From positions 3,746,001-3,810,000 of the forward strand of contig NZ_CP012836.1 in assembly GCF_001593605.1 (NCBI RefSeq): 64,000 nt of DNA. The letters are read 5' to 3'. Positions 9,119-18,525 of this stretch are shown piece after piece. Positions within the stretch are counted from its first letter, which is position 1, and each line of letters begins with the position of its first letter. Under the pieces are notes generated by a model. That model saw nothing but the letters and a program-made list of their open reading frames with translations, had not been told where the DNA came from and did no database searches. The position numbers and the translations under genes are program-made. The stretch is from Algoriphagus sanaruensis (lineage in GTDB: Bacteria > Bacteroidota > Bacteroidia > Cytophagales > Cyclobacteriaceae).

Positions 9119-10504
9119 TTACGCAGCTTGAGGAGCTCCAAAAAGACCAATCATATTAAGGATCAATAGAATAATAATAATTGGACAAACCCACTTGATA
9201 AAGAATATCCAACCCGTGCGAAGTCCACCTTTAAACCCTGGAGCTCCTAAGGCTAATTCATCTGCATAGTCAGAGATTTTTTGAGCCCAACCTGTATATA
9301 AGGCCAGCATCAAACAAATAAGAATTACAGCAAATGTTCCAAAGATGAAGTCCATTGCTCCGAAGAATCCAACTAGTTCATTGCTTAAGAAATTGAAGCG
9401 GATTTCTGCAAAGAAATTCCCTTCGATAGAAGAAAGAGCTGAAGGAATAGACAAGATCATTGCTGCTATGCCTACTGTCCAAGTTGCTTTTTTACGATTC
9501 CACTTACGATCATCAATCAAATAAGCAACTGGAACTTCAAGCATTGAAATCGTAGACGTTAATGCCGCCACCATCAATAGAATGAAGAACAATCCTCCAA
9601 TAATATTACCTCCTGGCATGGCATCAAAAACCTTTGGAAGCACATCAAAAACCAATGCTGGACCTGCTGCTGGATCTTTACCTGGCAACAAAGCAAATAA
9701 TGCAGGGAATACCATCAGACCACCTAATAAGGCAACGGCTGTGTCCATACCCGCAATCCAGCCAGAAGACTGGATAATGTTAGATTTTTTATCCAAATAG
9801 GAACCAAACGTAATCATCAATCCCCATCCTACAGACATGGAGAAAAATGCCTGTCCTAGAGCTTGTAGAATTACAGTTCCATTAATTTTTGAAAAGTCAG
9901 GATTTAAATAATAATCAATCCCAGCGCTAGCTCCTTCTAAGGTTACTGATCGTCCAGCAATGAATAAGATAATTATGAACAATACAGGCATCAAAAACTT
10001 AGCTGCCTTTTCAATTCCACCTGACACACCACCTAATACGATTAGGATAGTCATCAAAATAAAAATGAAAGTAAGTGGGATTACATAAAGTGGAGTCTGA
10101 ACAAACTCCTCAAAATCAATCGGAATATTGATTATTTCTGTAAAAATATAGCCTACAGTCCAGCCTGCGATTACAGAATAATAGCTGAATACGAAAAAGC
10201 AGACCATCACGCAAAGTACCCCGGCCAACTGCCAGAATTTATTACCTCCTGTATCACGGATGGCGCCAATTGGGTTCTTTCCTGATCTTCTTCCTAGTGC
10301 AATCTCATTGAATAATAGTGGAAGTCCCACCAACAACACACAAAGAATGTAGACAAAGACGAACGCTCCGCCTCCGTTTTCTCCGGTCAAATAGGGGAAT
10401 CTCCAAATATTTCCGAGTCCGACGGCAGAACCTGCTGCTGCCATAATAAAGCCAAGACTGGATCCAAACTGACCTCTTTCGTCAGTATTAGCGCTTGCTG
10501 CCAT
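9119..10504 (-). CDS. Sodium-dependent transporter, NSS/SNF family
   Basis: 461 residues, a multi-pass membrane protein. The TM1 signature GFIMAAAGSAVGLGNIWRFP and the following ENGGGAFVFVYILCVLLVGLP are the classical sodium:neurotransmitter symporter motifs; the unwound TM1 binds Na+ and substrate. TM6 region carries GQAFFSMSVGWGLMITFGSY. Prokaryotic members (for example LeuT, MhsT, Tyt1) take up amino acids with sodium. Roughly 11-12 hydrophobic segments are visible. Substrate is not predictable. Single gene between its own terminator and the operon upstream. Confidence 0.92.
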   Translation of the reverse strand: MAASANTDERGQFGSSLGFIMAAAGSAVGLGNIWRFPYLTGENGGGAFVFVYILCVLLVGLPLLFNEIALGRRSGKNPIGAIRDTGGNKFWQLAGVLCVMVCFFVFSYYSVIAGWTVGYIFTEIINIPIDFEEFVQTPLYVIPLTFIFILMTILIVLGGVSGGIEKAAKFLMPVLFIIILFIAGRSVTLEGASAGIDYYLNPDFSKINGTVILQALGQAFFSMSVGWGLMITFGSYLDKKSNIIQSSGWIAGMDTAVALLGGLMVFPALFALLPGKDPAAGPALVFDVLPKVFDAMPGGNIIGGLFFILLMVAALTSTISMLEVPVAYLIDDRKWNRKKATWTVGIAAMILSIPSALSSIEGNFFAEIRFNFLSNELVGFFGAMDFIFGTFAVILICLMLALYTGWAQKISDYADELALGAPGFKGGLRTGWIFFIKWVCPIIIILLILNMIGLFGAPQAA

Positions 10505-10543
10505 AGATAATGCTAAAGTTAAATTGAGGGTATAAGGTGCTTT

Positions 10544-11467
10544 TTAAGAGCTGGCTAAGATAATTTGTTTTGCCAAAATACCAATTCCCGCTTGGAAAGT
10601 TTTGGGTTCATATCCAAGCTGTTTTCGGGCTTTATCGATAATAAACCCGGTTTTCAGGGGACGTTTTGCGGGCTGAGTAAATCGTGAGGAATCAGTTCTT
10701 TTAATCAAGCTTTTATCCAACCCAAAATAATCGGCAGTCTGGATCGCCATTTGAAATGGCGTCAATAATTCTCCTCCAGAAATATTAAAAACTCCAGTTG
10801 CTTTTTTTTGCGCAATTAAAACACAACCCGCAGCTAGATCTTCTGCCAAAGTTGGCGTTCGAACTTGATCATCCACCACTTGGATTTCCTTACCCTGCTC
10901 CAGTGAAGATTTCACCCATAAAATAATATTAGATCGAGTCAAATCTTGCGCCATTCCATACACCAAACCTGTCCTCACAATAGCCCATTTTAAGGCTGAT
11001 TCCTTTACTAAATTCTCAGCTTCAAGTTTAGTCTCACCATAGTAATTGACCGGATGGGGCGTTGAATCCTCTAGATATGGATCTTTCCCATCCAATCCAG
11101 AAAAAATAAAATCTGTGGACACGAAAACAAAAAGAGAATCCGCTTTCTCAGAAGCAGAAATTAAATTTTGAGTGGCCACCACATTAGCCTTGAAGCATGC
11201 CTCTTGATTGAGTTCACATTCATCCACATGGGTCATAGCCGCACCATGAATAAGGATATCTGGAGAAATTAGACCAATAACTTCATCAACTTGCTTTTCG
11301 CCCTCAATATTTAACTCAACATATTGAAATCCTGTATTTTCAATTCGGCATTTCCCCCTACCTGTGGCAATCACCTCAAACTCATCTAGGTCAACAAGTT
11401 GTTGTACCAGTTTTTGACCCAAAAGCCCATTTGAGCCTGTCACCAAGACCTTTGGTTTAGTTTTCAT
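10544..11467 (-). CDS. RmlD-like SDR family sugar-nucleotide reductase
   Basis: 307 residues from the ATG at 11467, chosen because KPKVLVTGSNGLLGQKLV then begins at the usual position; an upstream ATG at 11485 would add six residues. Rossmann motif TGxxGxxG is present, as are the Thr/Ser-Tyr-Lys elements (VSTDFIF and YYGETKLEAE). The family reduces dTDP-4-keto-6-deoxyhexose to dTDP-L-rhamnose, but the neighbouring genes include no rmlA/B/C, so another NAD(P)-dependent role is possible. The start overlaps the cyclophilin stop by 11 bases, making it the last gene of a seven-gene operon. Confidence 0.82.
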   Translation of the reverse strand: MKTKPKVLVTGSNGLLGQKLVQQLVDLDEFEVIATGRGKCRIENTGFQYVELNIEGEKQVDEVIGLISPDILIHGAAMTHVDECELNQEACFKANVVATQNLISASEKADSLFVFVSTDFIFSGLDGKDPYLEDSTPHPVNYYGETKLEAENLVKESALKWAIVRTGLVYGMAQDLTRSNIILWVKSSLEQGKEIQVVDDQVRTPTLAEDLAAGCVLIAQKKATGVFNISGGELLTPFQMAIQTADYFGLDKSLIKRTDSSRFTQPAKRPLKTGFIIDKARKQLGYEPKTFQAGIGILAKQIILASS

Positions 11468-12302
11468 CTGGGTATACATAGCCAAATTCTTTTTCGATTT
11501 TTTTTCTCGAGACTTTTTCCACTTTGACGTTCATGTAAACTGGATCAATAGGGATCTCACTTTTTGTAGATTCAGCCGCTATTTTATCAACAACATCCAA
11601 TCCGGAAAGTACTTGACCGAAAACTGTGTATTCAAAGTCCAAATGTGGTGCACCGCCAATTTCTGCGTAGGCTTTAATTTGGGAGGGTGTATAGTCTTTT
11701 GTCAATTTTATCTTCAAGGTTTCAGCGATTTCATCTCGCTTTGAAAGAAGCAAGTTCGTTAAACTATCAAACTTCTGCTCTTCATAAAGCCTTGCATATT
11801 CTTTTTTAAGCTCCTGAGCAGAACCAAGCTGCATGTATTGAAATACAGCTTTTTGCAATTTGGAAAAATCAGTCGTCAATTCTAGCTCTTCATATTTTCG
11901 ACCATGAACGATATAAAATTGTGATCCACTGCTTCGCTTTTGGGGATTAATATTATCCCCTTGTCTCGCCGCAGCTATCATGCCTTTCAGGTGAACATAT
12001 TTAGAACTAATCTCGGCTGGAAGAGTGGGCCACTCCTGCGCAGGCAGTCCCTCCTTTCCAAAAACATCTCCACCTTGAACCATAAAATCTTTGATCACCC
12101 GATGAAACATGGTAGAGTCAAATCTCCCAGCTTCTGCCAAGGCAAGAAAATTACTTTTATGCTCAGGAGCCGAATCAAAAAGAATGGCTTTGATATCGCC
12201 ATGTCTTGTACTGATCGTAATCAGATAATCCTTGTCCTTTCCACAAGCCCAAGTACTAAGTAATATTAGACCGACTAAAAGAATGCTTGTCCAGAATTTC
12301 AT
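11457..12302 (-). CDS. Cyclophilin-type peptidyl-prolyl isomerase, lipoprotein
   Basis: 281 residues. Lipobox STWACG places a lipid anchor at Cys20, so the enzyme acts in the periplasm or outer membrane. Cyclophilin core residues are visible: FHRVIKDFMVQGGD (catalytic Arg and Phe/Met/Gln), then GSQFYIVHG, and FEYTVFGQVLSGLDVVDKI. An insertion of about 80 helical residues (SKLQKAVFQYM to AEIGGAP) interrupts the domain between GSQFYIVHG and the last strands, a layout often seen in Bacteroidota lipoprotein isomerases. It overlaps hemC by four bases (ATGA). Confidence 0.9.
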   Translation of the reverse strand: MKFWTSILLVGLILLSTWACGKDKDYLITISTRHGDIKAILFDSAPEHKSNFLALAEAGRFDSTMFHRVIKDFMVQGGDVFGKEGLPAQEWPTLPAEISSKYVHLKGMIAAARQGDNINPQKRSSGSQFYIVHGRKYEELELTTDFSKLQKAVFQYMQLGSAQELKKEYARLYEEQKFDSLTNLLLSKRDEIAETLKIKLTKDYTPSQIKAYAEIGGAPHLDFEYTVFGQVLSGLDVVDKIAAESTKSEIPIDPVYMNVKVEKVSRKKIEKEFGYVYPDEN

Positions 12303-13234
12303 TTCGATTGTGCTTTGATTTTCTCTAAAATTTCTTTGCCTCCCGCTTTTAAAACCTTGGCAGCCAATTCCTCCCCGATCTTCTCAGGATTATTTTTATC
12401 ACCACTTACCTCAAAGACAATTCTTTTTTCCCCATCAAGGCTAACGATTCCTCCATTAAGTTTCAAGGTTTCATGTTCAAGGCTAGCCATAGCAAAAACG
12501 GGAATACTACATCCTCCCTCCAAAACTCGAAGAAAGGCTCGCTCAGCTTTCAGTCTCGCTTCTGTTTCAGAATGATTGCAGGCTGAAATAATTTTAGCCT
12601 TCAAGTCAGTATCTAGTGTTTTCGCAGATTCAATCGCTACGGAGCCTTGTCCCACTGCAGGGGTAAATTCCTCCAGATTCAAGTATTCAACAATCATCTC
12701 ATCGTATCCCATTCGATGAACACCGGCATAGGCTAACAATAAGGCATCACAGAGACCTTCATCCATTTTCCGAATTCGAGTCTGAAGATTCCCTCTTATG
12801 TCTACTGTTTTTACATGGGGATAGAAATGCTTTAAAGTAGCTATCCTTCGGGTCGAAGAAGTCCCAAGCACAAAAGACTGAGAGGAATCTTTGATCGATA
12901 AGTTTGAGTTCCTCGAAAGGAGTATATCATTCTCCTTCTCTCTTTCGGTAAAAGCAATAATCTCAAATTGGTCCCCAAGATTGGATTGCATATCCTTGGC
13001 AGAATGGACGGCAATGTCAATCCTTCCATCGATCAATTGATCCTCAAGCTCTTGGGTAAACACACCTTTGGAACCAATCTTTGAAATGGAAACATCCAAA
13101 ACCTGATCTCCCCTGGTATCAATCAAAACAATTTCAGTCTGAAGACCTGCTTGCTGTAAAAGACTTTCCACATGATATGCCTGCCAGAGTGCAAGCTTAC
13201 TTCCACGGGTTCCTATTTTTATTGGCCTATTCAT
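12299..13234 (-). CDS. hemC: Hydroxymethylbilane synthase
   Basis: 311 residues, normal length. It polymerises four porphobilinogen units into hydroxymethylbilane in haem synthesis. Signature features: IGTRGSKLALWQA at the start, AVHSAKDMQ, TSSTRR, DIRGNLQTRI, and the cysteine in LEGGCSIPV (about 241) that carries the dipyrromethane cofactor. The ATG directly abuts the rimK stop. Other haem genes in this window (hemB, hemE) are in separate units. Confidence 0.96.
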   Translation of the reverse strand: MNRPIKIGTRGSKLALWQAYHVESLLQQAGLQTEIVLIDTRGDQVLDVSISKIGSKGVFTQELEDQLIDGRIDIAVHSAKDMQSNLGDQFEIIAFTEREKENDILLSRNSNLSIKDSSQSFVLGTSSTRRIATLKHFYPHVKTVDIRGNLQTRIRKMDEGLCDALLLAYAGVHRMGYDEMIVEYLNLEEFTPAVGQGSVAIESAKTLDTDLKAKIISACNHSETEARLKAERAFLRVLEGGCSIPVFAMASLEHETLKLNGGIVSLDGEKRIVFEVSGDKNNPEKIGEELAAKVLKAGGKEILEKIKAQSK

Positions 13235-14140
13235 TTAATGTTTTTCTCGTTTGGAAGATTTTTTAGAAACTCCTTCTTCCACAAATTTGATTATTTCTCC
13301 TGCTATGTTGATTCCTGTGGCAGATTCAATGCCCTCTAAACCAGGCGAACTATTTACTTCCAAAATCAAAGGACCACGATCCGACTGAAGCATATCAACT
13401 CCAGCCACATCTAATCCAAGCGCCTTGGCTGCATTTAGTGCAGCCTGCTTTTCGATTCGGCTCAGTTTAATAACCGTAGCTACTCCTCCACGATGAAGGT
13501 TTGAACGAAACTCACCTTCAGCGCCCTGTCGTTTCATGGCTCCTACCACTTTTCCATTGACCACAAAAGCTCGGATATCTGCACCTTTTGCTTCTTTGAC
13601 AAATTCCTGAACTATAATTCTGGCTTTTAAGCCATGAAATGCCTCCACTACAGATTGAGCCGCTTTCTTGGTCTCTGCGAGAACAACTCCTAGGCCTTGG
13701 GTACCTTCTAATAGTTTGACGATAACAGGGGCTCCTCCCACCTGCTCGATCAGCATCTTTTCTCCACCTTTTGAAAAATTGGTAAAGGCCGTCTTGGGCA
13801 TCCCCAATCCATTTTTTGATAAAATTTGCAGGCTTCTCAATTTATCCCTACTTCGTACTATTGCTTGGGAAGTAACTACTGAAAAAGCTCCCATCAATTC
13901 GAATTGACGGACTACTGCGGTGCCATAAAAAGTAACAGACGCACCAATTCTAGGAATAATCGCATCAACTCCCTCTAGTGTTTTCCCTTGATAAATTATC
14001 GAAGGGCCATTTTGCTCAATAATCAAGTCACAAAGACTATGATCCACAATAATAGCCTCATGGCCGGCTTTCTGAGCCTCTTCCAAAAGCCTTTTGGTGG
14101 AGTAGAGCCTTGGATTCCGGGATAGGATTGCAATTTTCAT
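13235..14140 (-). CDS. rimK: RimK-type ATP-grasp ligase (ribosomal protein S6 glutamate ligase)
   Basis: 301 residues. N-terminal RimK pre-domain ([19 protein letters not shown]), then an ATP-grasp fold with [39 protein letters not shown] and the metal-binding [14 protein letters not shown]. RimK adds glutamate residues to the C-terminus of ribosomal protein S6. The gene overlaps the downstream end of rimB by four bases, and the pair is the known RimK/RimB ligase-protease module. The C-terminal 25 residues are Lys/Ser-rich and add a basic tail. Confidence 0.92.
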   Translation of the reverse strand: MKIAILSRNPRLYSTKRLLEEAQKAGHEAIIVDHSLCDLIIEQNGPSIIYQGKTLEGVDAIIPRIGASVTFYGTAVVRQFELMGAFSVVTSQAIVRSRDKLRSLQILSKNGLGMPKTAFTNFSKGGEKMLIEQVGGAPVIVKLLEGTQGLGVVLAETKKAAQSVVEAFHGLKARIIVQEFVKEAKGADIRAFVVNGKVVGAMKRQGAEGEFRSNLHRGGVATVIKLSRIEKQAALNAAKALGLDVAGVDMLQSDRGPLILEVNSSPGLEGIESATGINIAGEIIKFVEEGVSKKSSKREKH

Positions 14141-14577
14141 TTTTTATGTCGGTAGGCTTTCCCTAAGTTGGTTTTGGTAACATCTACCAGAAATCTTTCC
14201 CGGAGGACTTTTCTTCCTAGTAAAATGGAATTTTTCATGTTTGATCGGTCTGAAAGGGTAAATTCAGCCTTATAGGTTTCTCCTGCGATTCTAATTTCTG
14301 TTTCGATCAAAAACCGAACTTCAGCTTGCCCAAATGAATTTTTAACTTTCTTCTGGCGGTACTTTTTGGCAGTTACTGTTTTTCCTGAAAACTTCGGATG
14401 TCCTGCCATAAGGACTTGAAATTTAAGCACTTTCAATCCGCCTACTTCTTCTTCACGAATCTCTTCTGCATGCAGGCTACTGGAGTAGGCACCTGTATCA
14501 ATTTTCGCCCAAACTAAACTTAAGCCTAGCTTAGGTAACGAAATTTTTTCTTTGCGGCCGATGATTTTTGGAAGCAT
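14137..14577 (-). CDS. rimB: RimB-type retropepsin-like protease (ATP-dependent zinc protease family)
   Basis: 146 residues, family PF05618. The retropepsin-like active-site strand [13 protein letters not shown] (Asp-Thr-Gly) is at about 26-38, and the C-terminal [16 protein letters not shown] closes the barrel. RimB in Pseudomonas trims the glutamate tails placed by RimK. Immediate overlap with rimK supports that pairing here. The old name zinc protease is not backed by any zinc motif in this sequence. Confidence 0.88.
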   Translation of the reverse strand: MLPKIIGRKEKISLPKLGLSLVWAKIDTGAYSSSLHAEEIREEEVGGLKVLKFQVLMAGHPKFSGKTVTAKKYRQKKVKNSFGQAEVRFLIETEIRIAGETYKAEFTLSDRSNMKNSILLGRKVLRERFLVDVTKTNLGKAYRHKK

Positions 14578-14581
14578 ACGC

Positions 14582-15724
14582 TCAATTTTTTGGCATCATC
14601 AACAAGATTTCCATAGAAAGATCTGTGAAAATCATTTTCGCATTTCCATTTCGCTCCAGGTGGTAATGAGCCTGATTGAAGGCTTCATACATCTTTACGG
14701 CATGCTCTTCGGTCAGGATTTTATTGCTGATTTTTTCAATAAAAATTCGATCCTCATCGGTTGTTCTGAGCAAGGCATCCAATTCTAAATTTTTCAGCAT
14801 AATCTCCCTTGTCACTTGAAGCCCTGCCATCATCAGCGATTTTTGAGCTTCTTTATCTGACTTATGGAAATCATCTGCCATGGCAAAAATATCTTTGAGG
14901 TTTTTGGTCACGCACAATCTAAACCAATCCCGAATTTGCCGTACTGATAAATCTTCTTCGTTTTCCAAAAGTCGATAGGCTTCTCTCAAATTTCCATCTG
15001 CCAGAATAGCAATTTGTTCTGCAGCCTTCGCATCACACATCCCTTGATTCACCAAATGAGTTCGGATTTCTTCATCCGAAAATGCCCGCACCATAATTTT
15101 TTGGGTTCTGGACAAAATAGTCGTCAGGAGCTGATCCGGCTGAGAAGTCACCAACATGAAAATAGTTTTTGCAGGTGGCTCCTCAATGATTTTCAATAAG
15201 GCATTTGCTGCAGAAGGATGTAGGTATTCCGGTGACCATAGCAACATGATTTTGTGCCCTCCCTCAAAAGACATCAACGAAAGCGCCTGAATAATTTTTC
15301 GAGCAGCTGCTTTTGAGATGTTCAACTGCTTTTTTTCAAATCCATTGAAATAGATGAAATCGTGGACATTTCCATAAGGCAACTCAGTGACGAACTTTCT
15401 CCAATTGGCCAAATGATCTACTTTATCCTCCTTTTCATCGTCTTTGCTATCCTCATCTTTGGAAGTCGCTACTACAGGAAAAGCAAAATTCAAATCAGGC
15501 AGAATCAGCTTCTTCATCCGCTGACAAGCCGAACATGTACCACAGGAGTCAGATTCTGTTCGATTCTCGCAATAGAGGTAGGTGGCCAAAGCCAAAGCCA
15601 AGGTCAAATTTGCTGAACCTTCAGGCCCGTGAAAAAGCAATGCATGAGCCAAATGATTGAATTTGACTGCATTTAGAAGTTTTTCCTTGGTCTCAGGCAA
15701 GCCTGGTATATCTGCAAATTGCAT
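14582..15724 (-). CDS. holB: DNA polymerase III, delta-prime subunit
   Basis: 380 residues. AAA+ clamp-loader subunit: IPGLPETKEKLLNAV, a degenerate P-loop (FHGPEGSANLTLAL, no Lys), a four-cysteine zinc module (CENRTESDSCGTCSAC, about 52-67), LWSPEYLHPSAANALLKIIEEPP as Walker B/sensor region, and the SRTQKI motif. The missing P-loop lysine fits delta-prime, which does not hydrolyse ATP. Acidic insert SKDEDSKDDEKEDK at about 88-101 is lineage-specific. It lies between the GlmU-like gene and rimB in one operon. Confidence 0.93.
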   Translation of the reverse strand: MQFADIPGLPETKEKLLNAVKFNHLAHALLFHGPEGSANLTLALALATYLYCENRTESDSCGTCSACQRMKKLILPDLNFAFPVVATSKDEDSKDDEKEDKVDHLANWRKFVTELPYGNVHDFIYFNGFEKKQLNISKAAARKIIQALSLMSFEGGHKIMLLWSPEYLHPSAANALLKIIEEPPAKTIFMLVTSQPDQLLTTILSRTQKIMVRAFSDEEIRTHLVNQGMCDAKAAEQIAILADGNLREAYRLLENEEDLSVRQIRDWFRLCVTKNLKDIFAMADDFHKSDKEAQKSLMMAGLQVTREIMLKNLELDALLRTTDEDRIFIEKISNKILTEEHAVKMYEAFNQAHYHLERNGNAKMIFTDLSMEILLMMPKN

Positions 15725-15735
15725 GACTAATCAGA

Positions 15736-16932
15736 TCAGGTTGTTTTTTCCCAAATTCTGTAGGTTTTGGTCAAGTCAAAAACCTTTTCCAAAATTTCTT
15801 TTTCGGTGTCTGTCCATTCCAAAGATCTTCGAGTGAAAACCACTTTGGCTGTTTCTTCGAATTTCGGAAAAACAAACGTAGAGAATCCGGCAGCTCCACC
15901 CCAAGCAAAAGAAGGAATAAAGTTCCGTGGGAATCCGTCCCCAAAAATATTGGCCCCAACCCCAACTACTGTTCCGGTATTAAACATTGTATTAATTCCG
16001 CATTTACTATGGTCCCCCATCATCAATCCACAAAACTGTAGACCCGTATTTGCAAAGCCACCTCGAGTATAATCCCAAAGCTTGACCGGGGCATAGTTAT
16101 TTTTAAGATTAGAGGTATTGGTATCGGCGCCCAAATTACACCATTCCCCAATGACTGAATTTCCCAAGAATCCATCATGACCTTTATTTGAATAGCCAAA
16201 AAAGACAGAATTAGAAATTTCTCCACCCACTTTTGAGAAAGGACCCACCGTAATATCCCCTCGCAATTTGGCGCCCATGTTTACCGTAGATCCTTCGCCC
16301 AAGGCAAATGGACCTCGAATTAACGCGCCTTCTTGGATCTCGGCATTTTTACCAATGTAAATCGGTCCGCCTTCTGCGTTGAGCACTGCTGCTTTAATTT
16401 TTGCGCCTTCTTCAATAAAAATCTGCTCAGAATGATATACCTGCGTATACGGATCTGAGATAGGTTGTGAAACTCGGCCTTGAGTCAGTTCCTGAAAATC
16501 GTTCCTGATTTCCTGCCCATTGAACTGAAAAATATGCCAGGTTTTTTGGAGTAAAAATGGCTCCTTTTGAATCTGAATTGCCTTTCGCTCTTGTGTGAAA
16601 TTCAGATTTTTCTCAGTCTCTCCGATATAAGAGGCAAGCAATACCTTTCCAAAATACAAAGCCTCGTCTGGTTTTAATTCAGACAAAATTTGAATAGACG
16701 ACTGATCTGGTACCCATGAACCATTAACCGCAAGTGCTTTTCCTTCTCCACGAGGGAATTTTTTCTGTAAATAATCCTGCGTCAAATAGGAAATTCTTGC
16801 TTTGGAACGCATTTCCCATTTTTCAGCAATCGTCAATATTCCAATTCGGATGGCGGCAATTGGCCGGGTAAAAGTGAAGGGTAGCAGCGAACCTCGAATA
16901 GCGGGATCGTCAAATAAAACTAAATGGTCCAT
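15736..16932 (-). CDS. GlmU-family putative sugar nucleotidyltransferase / left-handed beta-helix acyltransferase
   Basis: 398 residues. The N-terminal part starts HLVLFDDPAIRGSLLPFTFTRPIAAIRIGILTI and has a reduced nucleotidyltransferase-like fold; the C-terminal half is a hexapeptide-repeat beta-helix (GPIYIGKNAEIQEGALIRG, GSTVNMGAKLRGDITVG, KCGINTMFNTGTVVG). This matches the alternative GlmU family (TIGR03991) that Bacteroidota carry in place of canonical GlmU, expected to make UDP-GlcNAc from glucosamine-1-phosphate. No second glmU is in the window. First gene of the long minus-strand operon, with a promoter box only four bases before its ATG. Confidence 0.85.
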   Translation of the reverse strand: MDHLVLFDDPAIRGSLLPFTFTRPIAAIRIGILTIAEKWEMRSKARISYLTQDYLQKKFPRGEGKALAVNGSWVPDQSSIQILSELKPDEALYFGKVLLASYIGETEKNLNFTQERKAIQIQKEPFLLQKTWHIFQFNGQEIRNDFQELTQGRVSQPISDPYTQVYHSEQIFIEEGAKIKAAVLNAEGGPIYIGKNAEIQEGALIRGPFALGEGSTVNMGAKLRGDITVGPFSKVGGEISNSVFFGYSNKGHDGFLGNSVIGEWCNLGADTNTSNLKNNYAPVKLWDYTRGGFANTGLQFCGLMMGDHSKCGINTMFNTGTVVGVGANIFGDGFPRNFIPSFAWGGAAGFSTFVFPKFEETAKVVFTRRSLEWTDTEKEILEKVFDLTKTYRIWEKTT

Positions 16933-16936
16933 GAGG

Positions 16937-16944
16937 CAAAAATA
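16937..16944 (-). promoter_or_regulatory. -7 promoter box abutting the GlmU-like start
   Basis: Minus-strand TATTTTTG matches the Bacteroidota -7 consensus TAnnTTTG and ends four bases before the ATG, so transcription would start at or almost at the start codon. No clear TTTG -33 element is seen upstream because the L31 terminator occupies that space. Confidence 0.55.
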
Positions 16945-16946
16945 AA

Positions 16947-16980
16947 AAAGTCTCCCGGAATACTTGATCCGGGAGACTTT
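16947..16980 (-). terminator. Intrinsic terminator of the L31 gene
   Basis: Thirteen-base arms AAAGTCTCCCGGA/TCCGGGAGACTTT with an 8-base loop and T-run on both strands. It sits directly upstream of the GlmU-like promoter box and insulates the two units. Confidence 0.88.
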
Positions 16981-17001
16981 TTAGACAAAATCTGTATGCG
17001 A

Positions 17002-17247
17002 TTACTTTTTCGCGTATCTCTTGTTGAATTTCTCCACTCGTCCAGCGGTATCAAGAAGCATTTTCTTGCCGGTGTAGAAAGGATGAGATTCAGAGCTTAC
17101 TTCAATTTTGTAAACTGGGTAAGTGTTACCGTCTGTCCACTCGATGGTCTCAGAAGTCTCAATAGTAGACTTGGTCAAAAACTTAAACTCGCTTGAGGTA
17201 TCGTAAAATACGACGTCTCTGTAGTTTGGATGAATATCTTTTTTCAT
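17002..17247 (-). CDS. rpmE2: 50S ribosomal protein L31, type B
   Basis: 81 residues from the ATG at 17247 ([19 protein letters not shown]), the conserved N-terminus; a longer frame extends upstream but would read through the leader. No cysteine is present, so this is the zinc-free (C-) L31. [20 protein letters not shown] at the C-terminus is diagnostic. Some bacteria replace zinc-type L31 with this form under zinc limitation; here no Zur-like operator is evident. Monocistronic with a consensus promoter and terminator. Confidence 0.96.
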   Translation of the reverse strand: MKKDIHPNYRDVVFYDTSSEFKFLTKSTIETSETIEWTDGNTYPVYKIEVSSESHPFYTGKKMLLDTAGRVEKFNKRYAKK

Positions 17248-17286
17248 ATGAATAGCTGTTTTCTTTGCCTTTTTCGAAACGAGGCA

Positions 17287-17318
17287 CAAAGATATTCTTT
17301 TAAATAAATTTGAGCAAA
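17287..17318 (-). promoter_or_regulatory. Promoter of the L31 gene
   Basis: On the minus strand TTTG (17318-17315), a 20-base spacer and TATCTTTG (17294-17287), an exact match to the Bacteroidota sigma-A promoter TTTG/TAnnTTTG. The ATG lies about 40 bases downstream. Confidence 0.75.
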
Positions 17319-17378
17319 TGTTTCTCAGGTATTTATTTCAGATTTTATTCAATCGCTTCAAACAAATTGAAATTCTGA

Positions 17379-18029
17379 TCAATCTTTACTTTTTAAGTCT
17401 CCTCGCTTGATAGATCGGATAAATTGAGCCCATGCAAATGGATCAAGGATTCGAAGTGGCCTAGGACCATACAAATCCTGATTTTGAATCATTTGGCTTT
17501 GTTGGAAATATCTAAAATTCTCCGCTCCGGAGGCAGGCATCGATTCCGCCCATCTTAAAAGCATTTCAGGACTCATGTTGGCTCGGCTGATAGACATTGG
17601 GTCTACCACATTGAGTGCAACTACTGCTTTTTTAAATTCTTCCTCTGTAGGATAAGGCATCACCTCGATTTCAGCCAAGGCAATCTCATCCACCTCCATA
17701 GTCAAAATCAACGAAATCTTATCATTCTCGGCACGCTCTGGCACCTTGAAAGTTTGTCTCTTCAAACCTATAAAACTGAATACAACACTATCCCCTTCCA
17801 AGACCGGCATCGAGAAATAACCAAATCGACCTGAGACAGTTCCTCTGCCTTTTTTAGGCACATAAATATTCACTCCTGGCACAGCGTCCGTACTATCAGC
17901 ATTGAGGATAATCCCTGACAATTGAACCACTTTTTTGTCTAAGTCATTTTGGGCCAATGCTGTACCGGAGTAGAAAATAAATCCTACGCCAAGCACTAAA
18001 ATCAAATATGGAATCTTGAGTAATTTCAC
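17379..18029 (-). CDS. Secreted carboxypeptidase-like regulatory domain (CarboxypepD_reg) protein
   Basis: 216 residues if read from the GTG at 18029, which puts a normal signal peptide at the N-terminus (KLLKIPYLILVLGVGFIFYSGTALAQ is split here only by description; cleavage after ALAQ). A longer ATG frame from 18119 adds 30 residues before it and would nearly touch the divergent ArsR gene. The mature protein has an Ig-like CarboxypepD_reg domain (LSGIILNADSTDAVPGVNIYVPKKG, RFGYFSMPVLEGDSVVFSF shown in parts), then an uncharacterised C-terminal region with conserved aromatic residues. Such proteins are periplasmic or outer-membrane associated in Bacteroidota; function unknown. Confidence 0.75.
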   Translation of the reverse strand: MKLLKIPYLILVLGVGFIFYSGTALAQNDLDKKVVQLSGIILNADSTDAVPGVNIYVPKKGRGTVSGRFGYFSMPVLEGDSVVFSFIGLKRQTFKVPERAENDKISLILTMEVDEIALAEIEVMPYPTEEEFKKAVVALNVVDPMSISRANMSPEMLLRWAESMPASGAENFRYFQQSQMIQNQDLYGPRPLRILDPFAWAQFIRSIKRGDLKSKD

Positions 18030-18133
18030 GAAGGTCAAATCTGAGGGATAAGGCTTGTTTTTACAGTGCGATTTAAAACTAATTTCGGGTAAATACCTTA
18101 GGTTTAACAGCCGGCACAAGTTAAAAGTTACTA

Positions 18134-18517
18134 ATGAGACTTAAAAATATCAGTTTGAACTACGGGCTGAGAATCTTCAAAGCCTTATCTGAAGAACCGC
18201 GGGTTCGATTAATTCACCTGTTGCTTTTAAATAAAGAACTGAGCATTTCAGATTTGGAGCATATCCTAGATTTTACCCAAACAAAAACCAGTCGACACCT
18301 GATTTATTTGAAAAATGCTGGACTATTGGGAAGCCGCCGAGTGGATCAGTGGGTATTTTATTACATCCTCGAAGAATACATTGAAATCATTCAGCAGATT
18401 TTCAAGTTTATCCAAAAAGACCCCAGTCTCATCAAAGATCAAGAAACCTTTGAAATCTTAAAATCCAATCGAGAACTGGCGATCAACAAAATTCAAAACA
18501 ACCAATATAGACGCTGA
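18134..18517 (+). CDS. ArsR-family winged-helix transcriptional regulator
   Basis: 127 residues. Winged helix-turn-helix: ALSEEPRVRLIHLLLLN, then ELSISDLEHILDFTQTKTSRHL as the recognition region, LKNAGLLGSRRVDQWVFYYIL as the wing. No metal-binding Cys motif is present, so a metal sensor role is not supported. It stands head-to-head with the secreted CarboxypepD_reg gene and nine bases before the nucleotidase gene, so either could be its target. Confidence 0.85.
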   Translation: MRLKNISLNYGLRIFKALSEEPRVRLIHLLLLNKELSISDLEHILDFTQTKTSRHLIYLKNAGLLGSRRVDQWVFYYILEEYIEIIQQIFKFIQKDPSLIKDQETFEILKSNRELAINKIQNNQYRR

Positions 18518-18525
18518 TCACCCGG

